A DNA stretch of 64,000 bases from Brevundimonas mediterranea (GTDB taxonomy: Bacteria; Pseudomonadota; Alphaproteobacteria; Caulobacterales; Caulobacteraceae). The stretch is taken from positions 1-64,000 of the forward strand of contig NZ_JACIDA010000003.1 in the NCBI RefSeq assembly GCF_014196125.1, in the 5' to 3' direction. This document shows, piece by piece, positions 16,625-24,256 of this stretch. Position 1 is the stretch's first letter. Each line of letters opens with the position of its first letter. The notes under the pieces are model-generated. The model saw only the letters and a program-made list of their open reading frames with translations. It was not told where the DNA came from and ran no database searches. The translations under genes and the position numbers were made by a program.

Positions 16625-17776
16625 GTGCAACACGCCGTTATCGCCGCCACCGGCCTCTTCACCCCCGAACAATCGGTCTCCAACGCCGAACTGGTCGACA
16701 GCTACAACGCCTGGGCCGACGGCTGGAACGCCCGTCACGCCGCCCAGATCGAAGCCGGCGAGTTGGAGGCCAAGGCGCACTCCTCGCCCGAGTTCATCGA
16801 GAAGGCGTCGGGCATCAAGCAGCGGTTCGTGCTGGACAAGGCCGGAGTGATCGACCCCGAACGGATGGCCCCCAGCCTGCCGGAACGCAGCAATGAGGAG
16901 CTGTCGATCCTGGCCGAGATGGCGGTCAAGGCCGCGCGTCAGGCCATCGAGGCCTGGGGCAAGCCGGTCAGCGAGATCGGCGCCGTCCTGTGCGCCGCCT
17001 CCAATATGCAACGCCCCTATCCGGCCATGGCCATCGAGGTTCAGCAGGCCCTGGGGATCGAGGGCTTCGCCTTCGACATGAATGTAGCCTGTTCTTCCGC
17101 CACCTTTGGCATCAAGACGGCGGCCGACTTCATCGCCGGCGGGTCGGTCAAGGCTGTGCTGATGGTCAACCCGGAGGTCTGCTCGGCCCACCTGAACTTC
17201 ACCGACCGCGACAGCCATTTCATCTTCGGCGACGTGGCCACGGCCGTGATCGTGGAATCGGCCGAGACGGCCGGTCCGGGCGGCTGGGACGTGCTGGGCA
17301 CGCGGCTGAAGACGGTCTTCTCCAACAATATCCGCAATAATTTCGGCTTCCTGAACCGCAACGCCCGCGACACCGCCCATCTCGATTCGCCGGTCGCCGA
17401 CGACAGCGTCCAGAACGACAAGCTGTTCATACAGCAGGGCCGCAAGGTCTTCCGCGACGTGGTGCCGATGGTGTCGGACATGATCGTCGACCACGCCGGC
17501 GAACTGGGCCTTGATCCGCACGAATTGAAGCGGTTGTGGCTGCACCAGGCCAACATCAACATGAACACCATGATCGGCAAGAAGGTGCTGGGCCGCGAGC
17601 CGTCGTCGGACGAGAACGTCATCATCCTGGACGACTACGCCAACACCTCCTCGGCCGGCTCGATCATCGCCTTCCACCTGCACAACGACGGCTTCGCCCC
17701 CGGCGAGACCGGCCTGATCTGCAGCTTCGGCGCCGGCTATTCGGCCGGGACCGTGTTCGTGCGCAAACGCGGGTAG
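16625..17776 (+). CDS. Beta-ketoacyl-ACP synthase III-type ketosynthase
   Basis: A 383-residue thiolase-fold condensing enzyme. The catalytic triad is intact: Cys156 (NVACSSATFG), His307 (WLHQANINMN) and Asn340 (DDYANTSSAGS). It is longer than housekeeping FabH (about 320), with an insert of about 45 residues near the N-terminus (DSYNAWADGWNARHAAQIE). It therefore resembles the StlD/DarB-like branch more than the fatty-acid initiation enzyme; this is my reading and not proven. The start is GTG 16625 with AGGAAA about 11 bases up. It is probably co-transcribed with the KpsC-like gene. Confidence 0.85.
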   Translation: MQHAVIAATGLFTPEQSVSNAELVDSYNAWADGWNARHAAQIEAGELEAKAHSSPEFIEKASGIKQRFVLDKAGVIDPERMAPSLPERSNEELSILAEMAVKAARQAIEAWGKPVSEIGAVLCAASNMQRPYPAMAIEVQQALGIEGFAFDMNVACSSATFGIKTAADFIAGGSVKAVLMVNPEVCSAHLNFTDRDSHFIFGDVATAVIVESAETAGPGGWDVLGTRLKTVFSNNIRNNFGFLNRNARDTAHLDSPVADDSVQNDKLFIQQGRKVFRDVVPMVSDMIVDHAGELGLDPHELKRLWLHQANINMNTMIGKKVLGREPSSDENVIILDDYANTSSAGSIIAFHLHNDGFAPGETGLICSFGAGYSAGTVFVRKRG

Positions 17777-17790
17777 GCGGCGGGCTGCGA

Positions 17791-18630
17791 TCAGGCGGCT
17801 TTCAGACAGTTCTCGATCTGTCCGGCCGCTGACGTGTTCATGGCGTCTAGGCGCTCTGCGGCTTTTTGCGCGGCAGCGTCAGCCAGCGCCTTATCCGTGG
17901 CTAGGGCGCCCACGGCCCCCGGCGGCGGGGGCGGCGGGGGCGGCGGGGGCGGCGGAGCGGGGGGGACGGCGCCTTGTCTTAGGCGGGAAGCCTCTCCCCT
18001 CGCATTGTTCATGTAGGTTTCGATCCCTTCTTTCGAGATCGCCCGACCGGTCCGTCGTGTCAGGAACTCGGCATAGACGGTGTTATAGCCGTTCCCCACG
18101 CTTCTATAGACGCCTTGATAGACAGCGAGGGCGTCGCGTTCTTCTGCTGTGGCGGCGCCGCTGGCTACGCGCGCCTCGATCAGGGCGACAGTCTGGAGAG
18201 TCTTGGCGTCCAATCCCGTCGTGGCCGCCTGGCTGAGGCAGGCTGTCTTGCCCAAGGCATGCACCCAGGCTTCGGGGCCGCCCTCATTCACCACCGGTTC
18301 CAGTGTGCCAATGGAAGTGCCGGTCAGAGCACCGAGAAAGATGTTGTCGGCGTGCGCGCCCAGCCCGGCAGCGCCGGTCGTATAGGTTGTGGCGGCCCAT
18401 ATGCCGACATTGAACCATCGGCGACGATTATTAGCCTTCTCGAACCCGCGAGAATAATAACCGACCAATTCCTGGCCGAAGTGGTGGGCTTCTTCCATGG
18501 AGGTCGGAGCCGGAAGACTGGTGAAAGGGGGCTCGTTGTTCTTGGGATCGGCCGGCTTTGGGCCGGTCGTCATGCATCCTCCGAGGCTGAGGATGTATGC
18601 GGCGAGCGCGAGTAGTCCAGGCCGACGCAT
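17791..18630 (-). CDS. Lipoprotein with polyproline tract, function unknown
   Basis: A 279-residue lipoprotein. The lipobox LSLGGC places the acylated Cys near residue 19. Residues 60-110 contain a hydrophobic stretch (WFNVGIWAATTYTTGAAGLGA) that could be a membrane segment or a packed helix. Around residue 230 there is a run of about 12 prolines interrupted by one Ala, followed by an Ala-rich helix ending in ENCLKAA. No family recognised. The polyproline run would need EF-P for translation. GGGGAGG precedes the start. It lies 80 bases downstream of the M48 protease on the same strand. Confidence 0.7.
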   Translation of the reverse strand: MRRPGLLALAAYILSLGGCMTTGPKPADPKNNEPPFTSLPAPTSMEEAHHFGQELVGYYSRGFEKANNRRRWFNVGIWAATTYTTGAAGLGAHADNIFLGALTGTSIGTLEPVVNEGGPEAWVHALGKTACLSQAATTGLDAKTLQTVALIEARVASGAATAEERDALAVYQGVYRSVGNGYNTVYAEFLTRRTGRAISKEGIETYMNNARGEASRLRQGAVPPAPPPPPPPPPPPPGAVGALATDKALADAAAQKAAERLDAMNTSAAGQIENCLKAA

Positions 18631-18710
18631 ACCGATACCTCCCCAAAGTTGTGGAGAACAATGGTATCTGAAATTTTAATCCATGCAACCTGTGAGTGAT
18701 GGTCGTCCCT

Positions 18711-19904
18711 TTAGATGGCAGGCTTGCCCGTCTGCGGGTGAGCCTTCTTCCACTCCATCGCCCGCCTGACGCGGTTCTCGACGCTGGGGTGGTCGTAAAA
18801 CAGGAACTCCTCGACGGCCGAGGGCGAGGGCGCCCGGTATTCGGCGGTCTTGACCAGGGCCTTGGACAGGCCGTCGGGCTCATTGGCGTGGACCAGCGAG
18901 AAATGGTCCGCATCCTCTTCGATCGTCCGGGTCATGGTCGCGAACACCGGCGTCCCCAGCACGCCCAGGAAGGCCAGGATCAGAGCCAGCACGGGCAGGC
19001 CAGCCGGATCGGCGATGTCGCCCACCCGATCCGCGCCCAGCAGCCTGCGCCCCAGCGGATACAGCCGGTCCGTCAGCCAGAAGGCCAGGGCCGTCAGTCC
19101 GACCAGTATCGCGACCATCCACAGCACATGACTGCGCGCATAATGGCCCATCTCGTGGCCCACCACGCCCCGTACCTCGGCCAGGTCAGCGCCCTTCTTG
19201 AACATGGTGTCGCTCATCGCCACTCGCGCCGAGCCGAACAGGCCCGAGACATTGGCGGTGTAGCGGTCCGACTGTTTGGAGCCGTCATAGATGAAGATCT
19301 TGTCCGACGGCGTGCCCGTCTCCTTGGCCAGCGCCACGACGGCGTCGCGCACGGGTCCGTTCGGCGCCGGCGTATAGGTGTTGAAGATCGGCTCGATCAC
19401 CAGGGGCGAGATCACCAGGCCGATGACGATGAAGGCCGCCGTGACGCCGGACGCCCATGCCCACCAGAACCGCCGCGCGCGCCGGATCAGCGCATAGATG
19501 GCCACCAGCAGCAGCGACGTCACCACGACCGAGATCGCCGCCCCGATCGCCGCTTCGCCCAGCCATCCGCCCAGGGCCTGGCTGGTCAGGCCGTACTGTT
19601 TCTCCCGCCACCAGCTTTCGTAGATCGACCAGGGCAGGGTCAGCACCCAGCTCATCACCGAATAGACCAGGGCGACGACGAAGCTGACGGCCAGGGGCCT
19701 ACGGCGACGCCGTTCCATCCGGCTGCGGATCATGACCAGCACGTCCGTGCGCACGATGATCCAGGCGACCAGGGCGGAAACCAGGAAGGCCCACAGGATC
19801 AGCCAGTGCGATCCTTGCGTATAGGCCACCGCCCGCGCGGTCTCCTGCGGCGAAAGCGTCGCCAGCCATTGAGTAGTCGCCGCAGCTGGATCGAAATCGG
19901 TCAT
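18711..19904 (-). CDS. M48-family metalloprotease (CAAX protease / Ste24-like)
   Basis: A 397-residue polytopic inner-membrane zinc protease. HEMGH is at residues 250-254, and the third ligand Glu is in the EEDADHFSL segment near residue 322. N-terminal transmembrane segments lie at about 33-52, 70-92, 118-140 and 150-170, and two more follow the active site, the layout of Ste24. Bacterial members are membrane-protein quality-control proteases rather than prenyl-protein processors. AAGGGAAG precedes the start. Its C-terminal sequence ENRVRRAMEWKKAH matches the family ending. Confidence 0.9.
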   Translation of the reverse strand: MTDFDPAAATTQWLATLSPQETARAVAYTQGSHWLILWAFLVSALVAWIIVRTDVLVMIRSRMERRRRRPLAVSFVVALVYSVMSWVLTLPWSIYESWWREKQYGLTSQALGGWLGEAAIGAAISVVVTSLLLVAIYALIRRARRFWWAWASGVTAAFIVIGLVISPLVIEPIFNTYTPAPNGPVRDAVVALAKETGTPSDKIFIYDGSKQSDRYTANVSGLFGSARVAMSDTMFKKGADLAEVRGVVGHEMGHYARSHVLWMVAILVGLTALAFWLTDRLYPLGRRLLGADRVGDIADPAGLPVLALILAFLGVLGTPVFATMTRTIEEDADHFSLVHANEPDGLSKALVKTAEYRAPSPSAVEEFLFYDHPSVENRVRRAMEWKKAHPQTGKPAI

Positions 19905-20051
19905 TAAAGTCTTCCCTTTAAAGAACCAGAGCGCTTGACCCGCGTTATGTCAGGTTAATTCCTGTCCATGATGATTTTTAGGTCGGCCACGCTTGAATCC
20001 GTCATAAGATTTTGCGAGGCCTTTGATTGTCGAGAACAGGGGAGTTCCCAG

Positions 20052-20312
20052 ATGGCTCAGACGACACCGAAGACGGTGCTGGAAAGCCTGGCTCAGGATA
20101 TCGCCGCCGTGCTCAAGAGCATGGGCGGTTCGGCCCATCAGAATCTGGTCGTGGACTGCGTCGCGGCCCTGAAACGTCAGCGCGGCGAGGCGGTCAACAC
20201 GCCGGACCTGCGTCAGAAGATCATCGAGACCTTCGAGCAGTATCGCGACTGGTTCGTGCGTCCGTTCGGCGAAGGCTCGCAGCGCTGGGCTCTCGCCGGC
20301 GACTTCGCCTAA
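20052..20312 (+). CDS. Small conserved-type protein, function unknown
   Basis: An 86-residue soluble, helical protein without signal peptide, Cys or recognisable motif; it contains LESLAQDIAAVLKSMGG and a C-terminal FEQYRDWFVRPFGEGSQRW. ATG 20052 was chosen because GGGGAG lies 7 bases upstream; a longer reading from 19968 has none. It stands alone between divergent and convergent neighbours and ends at a strong terminator, so it is a real transcription unit. The regular helical pattern and charged ends could suit a small regulatory or DNA-associated protein, but nothing decides this. Confidence 0.75.
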   Translation: MAQTTPKTVLESLAQDIAAVLKSMGGSAHQNLVVDCVAALKRQRGEAVNTPDLRQKIIETFEQYRDWFVRPFGEGSQRWALAGDFA

Positions 20313-20324
20313 ACCACAAAGCAG

Positions 20325-20353
20325 AAGGCGCGCCCCTTGCGGAGCGCGCCTTT
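20325..20353. terminator. Bidirectional rho-independent terminator
   Basis: Perfect 9-bp stem AAGGCGCGC / GCGCGCCTT with a 10-base loop, followed by TTTGTTCTTT on plus. It serves the small protein on plus and probably the OmpA-like gene on minus. Confidence 0.85.
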
Positions 20354-20375
20354 GTTCTTTCGCCTGATCGTGGGA

Positions 20376-20903
20376 TCAGAAGCGGCGGATGTAGCTGACC
20401 GAATAGGCGTCGGCTTCGCCTGCGTCGTCGCGGTAATCGCGACGGGTCCAGTCGGCCCGCACGCCGTTCACGCCATCCAGATAGTAGTTGGCGCCGGCGC
20501 CGTAGTTCCAGCTGTCGCCGCCCACGTCGGTGTTGGCGCCCGGGAACTCCTGCTTCAGCTCGGTGTGGCCGTAGCCGCCGCGCGCGAACAGCTCCAGCTT
20601 GTCCGACACCGGGTATTTGCCGACCACATAGCCGGCGGCGTCCCACTCGTGCTTGATCGAGCCGTCGACGCCCGCGACGGTGAAGTCGTCGTCCTTGACG
20701 CCGACCGAGGCTTCGGTCTCGACGGCCAGGTAACGGTTCAGGTTTACGCCCAGACGACCGGTGACGGCGCCCGTGGTTGCATTGTCGCCTTCAAGATGAG
20801 TGTAACCCAGCGATCCGTAACCACGCGGTTCGGGATTGGTTTGAGCAAAGGCCGGAGCGGCGATTGCGGAAACGGCGACAGCGGCGAGAAGAATGTTACG
20901 CAT
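20376..20903 (-). CDS. Outer-membrane beta-barrel protein (OmpA-like / porin family)
   Basis: A 175-residue protein with a signal peptide (1-20, ending AFA-QTN) and an alternating pattern of eight amphipathic strands. It ends in YSVSYIRRF, the C-terminal Phe signature used by the barrel assembly machinery. Segments such as GYGSLGYTHLEGD and LFARGGYGHTEL are typical of the OMP_b-brl group. There is no peptidoglycan-binding C-terminal domain, so it is a small barrel only. AGGAG lies about 13 bases before the start, which is long. Function probably structural or adhesive; not decidable. Confidence 0.88.
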   Translation of the reverse strand: MRNILLAAVAVSAIAAPAFAQTNPEPRGYGSLGYTHLEGDNATTGAVTGRLGVNLNRYLAVETEASVGVKDDDFTVAGVDGSIKHEWDAAGYVVGKYPVSDKLELFARGGYGHTELKQEFPGANTDVGGDSWNYGAGANYYLDGVNGVRADWTRRDYRDDAGEADAYSVSYIRRF

Positions 20904-21240
20904 TGTTTCTTATTAACTCCTAGATGTGATGACCGGTTGGATCATCAGCCCCATCCAGCGAATGCTTAAATAGGTGACGCCTTCGTCTGTTCCATAGGCT
21001 GTCGTCACATGACGCTGTCTGTGCGCGGCGAGACACACACTGCGTTCCGCCAAGTACGACAGAAATGCGACGCGCAACGCAAAGGGGCGGCGCCCTGCGG
21101 CGCCGCCCCTGATTTCATTTCACTCCGTCATCCTCGGGCTCGACCCGAGGATCGAGCGTTGGACAGCTGTGCGTCAACGGCATCTCACCAGCGGCGGATC
21201 ATCCGATCCTCGGGTCAAGCCCGAGGATGACGGTGCGGGC
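20904..21240. repeat. Intergenic region with an inverted pair of REP-like elements
   Basis: No gene supported. Two copies of a 29-base palindromic element in opposite orientation: 21125-21153 (ATCCTCGGG ... CCCGAGGAT) and 21205-21233. They match at about 28 of 29 positions after inversion, and about 50 bases separate them. The element lies at the 3' end of ppdK and could terminate or protect its mRNA. The 20904-21000 part is the promoter region of the barrel-protein gene. Confidence 0.75.
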
Positions 21241-23919
21241 CTAGCGGTCCTTTTCACGTTCCACGTTCAGCGCCGCCTGGGCCGCCGCCAGACGGGCGAT
21301 GGGCACGCGGTAGGGCGAGCAGGAGACGTAGTCGAGGCCGGCCTTCTCGCAGAAGGCGATCGAGGACGGATCGCCGCCATGTTCGCCGCAGATGCCCAGC
21401 TTGACGTCGGGCCGCACCGCGCGGCCGCGCTCGGCCGCGATCTCGATCAGGCCGCCGACGCCGTCCTGGTCCAGACGCACGAAGGGGTCGGTCTCGAAGA
21501 TGCCCTTGTCCAGATAGGCCTGCAGGAACCGCCCCGAATCGTCGCGGCTGATGCCGAAGGTCGTCTGGGTCAGGTCATTGGTGCCGAAGCTGAAGAACTG
21601 GGCGTATTCGGCCAGGTCCCCGGCGCGGATGGCGGCGCGGGGCAGTTCGATCATGGTGCCGACCAGATATTCGACGCTGTCGCCGGCGTCGGCGAACACG
21701 GCCTTGGCCGTGCGGTCGGTCAGTTCGCGCAGATATTTCATCTCCAGGCCGAGGGCGACCAGCGGGTGCATGATCTCCGGGATCGGCGCCTGGCCCGAGG
21801 TCTTCTTCACCTCCAGCGCGGCCTCCAGCACGGCCCGGACCTGCATCTCGTAGATCTCGGGATAGGCCACGCCCAGGCGGCAGCCGCGGTGGCCCAGCAT
21901 GGGGTTGGTCTCGTGCAGCTCCTTGGCGCGGCGCTTCAGCTTGTCGGCGTCGATGCCCGACGAGGCGGCCAGGGCGTCGATGTCCTCGTCCGTGTGCGGG
22001 ATGAACTCGTGCAGCGGCGGGTCCAGCAGGCGCACCGTCACCGGCAGGCCGGTCATGATCTCGAACAGTTCGACGAAGTCCGACTTCTGGAACGGCGCGA
22101 TCTTGGCCAGGGCCGTGCGGCGTCCGGCCTCGTCGTCGGCCAGGATCATCTCGCGCACGGCGGCGATCCGGGTGTCGTCGAAGAACATGTGCTCGGTCCG
22201 GCACAGGCCGATGCCCTCGGCGCCGAAGCCGCGCGCGGTCTTGGCGTCCAGCGGCGTCTCGGCGTTGGCGCGCACCTTCAGGCGGCGCACCTTGTCGGCC
22301 CAGGCCATCAGGGTCTGGAAGTCGCCGGTCAGTTCCGGCTCGATCATGGCCACGGCGCCGTCCAGGACCTCGCCCTTCGACCCGTCGATGGTGATGACCT
22401 CGCCGGCCTTGAAGGTGCGGCCGCGCGCGGTGAAGACGCCCTTGGCCTCGTCGATGTGGATTTCCCCGGCGCCCGAGACGCAGGCCCGGCCCATGCCGCG
22501 CGCCACCACGGCGGCGTGGCTGGTCATGCCGCCCCGCGCCGTGACGATGCCGCGCGCCGCGTGCATGCCGTGGATGTCCTCGGGCGAGGTCTCCTCGCGC
22601 ACCAGGATGACGGCTTCGCCCAGACCGGCCAGCCGCTCGGCCTCGTCGGCGTCGAACACGATCTTGCCGGTCGCCGCGCCCGGCGAGGCCGGCAAGCCGG
22701 CGGCGATGACGGTGCGGGCGGCCTCGGGGTCCAGGGTCGGGTGCAGCAACTGATCGAGCGCGGAGGGCTCGACCCGGCTGATGGCCTCTTCCTGGGTGAT
22801 CACGCCCTCGGCGGCCAGATCCACGGCGACCTTCAGCGCCGACTTGGCGGTGCGCTTGCCGTTGCGGGTCTGCAGCATCCAGAGCCGACCCTGTTCGACC
22901 GTGAACTCGATATCCTGCATGTCGCGGTAGTGGCTCTCCAGCTTGTTCACCACCTCGACGAACTGGCCGAACACCTCGGGCATGGCCTCTTCCATCGAGG
23001 GAGCGGTCTCGCCCATCTCCTCGCGGCCGATCCTGGTCAGGGACTGGGGCGTGCGGATGCCCGCGACCACGTCTTCGCCCTGGGCGTTGATCAGGAACTC
23101 GCCATACAGCCGGGCCTCGCCGGTCGAGGGGTTGCGGGTGAAGGCCACGCCGGTGGCCGAGGTCTCGCCCATATTGCCGAACACCATCGACTGGACGCTG
23201 ACGGCCGTGCCCCAGCTTTCGGGGATGTCGTGCATGCGGCGATAGAATTTCGCCCGCTCGTTCATCCAGCTGGCGAAGACGGCGCCGACCGCGCCCCACA
23301 TCTGGTCGCGGGGATCCTGCGGGAAGGGATGGCCCAGTTCGCGTTCGACCACGGCCTTGTAGTCGACGACGATCCGTTCCCAGTCCTCGGCCTTCAGATC
23401 GGTGTCGACGCTGACGCCCAGCCGGTCCTTGTGCGCGTCCAGAACCTCTTCGAAGTCGTCATGGCTCAGGCCCAGGACCACGTTCGAATACATGGTGATG
23501 AAGCGGCGATAGGAATCGAAGGCGAAGCGCCGGTCGCCCGACAGTTTGGCCAGCCCCTCGACCGTCTGGTCGTTCAGGCCCAGGTTCAGCACCGTGTCCA
23601 TCATGCCGGGCATCGAGGCGCGGGCGCCCGAACGGACCGAGACCAGCAGCGGATTGTTCACGTCGCCGAAGGTCTTGCCGACGATCGCCTCGACCTTGTC
23701 CAGGGCGGTCTTCACCTGGGCTTCCAGATCGGCGGGATAGGTCTCGCCGTTGGCGTAATAGTGGGTGCAGACCTCGGTGGTGATGGTGAAGCCCGGCGGG
23801 ACGGGCAGACCCAGCGAAGACATTTCCGCCAGATTGGCGCCCTTTCCGCCGAGAAGGTTCTTCATCGACGCATCGCCGTCGGCGGAGCCTCCGCCGAAGC
23901 CGTACACCCACTGAGTCAT
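21241..23919 (-). CDS. ppdK: Pyruvate, phosphate dikinase
   Basis: An 892-residue enzyme that interconverts pyruvate, ATP and Pi with PEP, AMP and PPi. The N-terminal nucleotide-binding domain begins MTQWVYGFGGG with KNLLGGKGANLAEM. The swivelling domain carries the phospho-His in GGMTSHAAVVARGMG (His near residue 468). The C-terminal PEP-binding barrel ends with GICGEHGGDPSSIAF, including the catalytic Cys-Gly-Glu-His. Length is normal. ATG 23919 was taken because the family N-terminus begins there; the upstream reading is non-conserved. It serves gluconeogenesis or anaplerosis in a strict aerobe. The gene appears monocistronic. Confidence 0.96.
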   Translation of the reverse strand: MTQWVYGFGGGSADGDASMKNLLGGKGANLAEMSSLGLPVPPGFTITTEVCTHYYANGETYPADLEAQVKTALDKVEAIVGKTFGDVNNPLLVSVRSGARASMPGMMDTVLNLGLNDQTVEGLAKLSGDRRFAFDSYRRFITMYSNVVLGLSHDDFEEVLDAHKDRLGVSVDTDLKAEDWERIVVDYKAVVERELGHPFPQDPRDQMWGAVGAVFASWMNERAKFYRRMHDIPESWGTAVSVQSMVFGNMGETSATGVAFTRNPSTGEARLYGEFLINAQGEDVVAGIRTPQSLTRIGREEMGETAPSMEEAMPEVFGQFVEVVNKLESHYRDMQDIEFTVEQGRLWMLQTRNGKRTAKSALKVAVDLAAEGVITQEEAISRVEPSALDQLLHPTLDPEAARTVIAAGLPASPGAATGKIVFDADEAERLAGLGEAVILVREETSPEDIHGMHAARGIVTARGGMTSHAAVVARGMGRACVSGAGEIHIDEAKGVFTARGRTFKAGEVITIDGSKGEVLDGAVAMIEPELTGDFQTLMAWADKVRRLKVRANAETPLDAKTARGFGAEGIGLCRTEHMFFDDTRIAAVREMILADDEAGRRTALAKIAPFQKSDFVELFEIMTGLPVTVRLLDPPLHEFIPHTDEDIDALAASSGIDADKLKRRAKELHETNPMLGHRGCRLGVAYPEIYEMQVRAVLEAALEVKKTSGQAPIPEIMHPLVALGLEMKYLRELTDRTAKAVFADAGDSVEYLVGTMIELPRAAIRAGDLAEYAQFFSFGTNDLTQTTFGISRDDSGRFLQAYLDKGIFETDPFVRLDQDGVGGLIEIAAERGRAVRPDVKLGICGEHGGDPSSIAFCEKAGLDYVSCSPYRVPIARLAAAQAALNVEREKDR

Positions 23920-24256
23920 CTTGCAGTCCCTGAGCTTTTCGGATCGTCCGGCGGGTTGCCCCCGCTCGTACATGCAGCACGATCTAGCGCGGAGGAACCG
24001 ACTTGACCATGGCGGATGTAACAATGCGTGAGGGGGTAACCGGTTTCCTGATCGCTCGCGCGAAGAGGGCGCATCCCCTCACCTCTCAGGGCGCGAAGGC
24101 GCGTGGGGAGGACAGATCGCGCAGCGATCAGGAGGGGGCGACTCCGGCGCCGGTGATGACCGGCTCAGCTTCAGACACCGCGTCGCCCCCACCTGGCGCT
24201 CGCTGACACGATCGCCTGTCCTCCCCGCCGGCCTTCGCCGACGGGGAGGTGAAGGA
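23920..24256. repeat. Intergenic region with two inverted repeat elements
   Basis: No gene supported. Two copies of the dispersed element lie head to head: 24080-24142 (reverse) and 24182-24251 (forward, GTCGCCCCC to GGGGAGGTG). Together they could fold into a long hairpin just downstream of glyS. The part near 23920-24000 is the ppdK promoter region. Confidence 0.65.

Noticed and set aside
24003-24206. A 67-residue frame between ppdK and glyS
   Set aside because: It runs through repeat elements and has no ribosome site.
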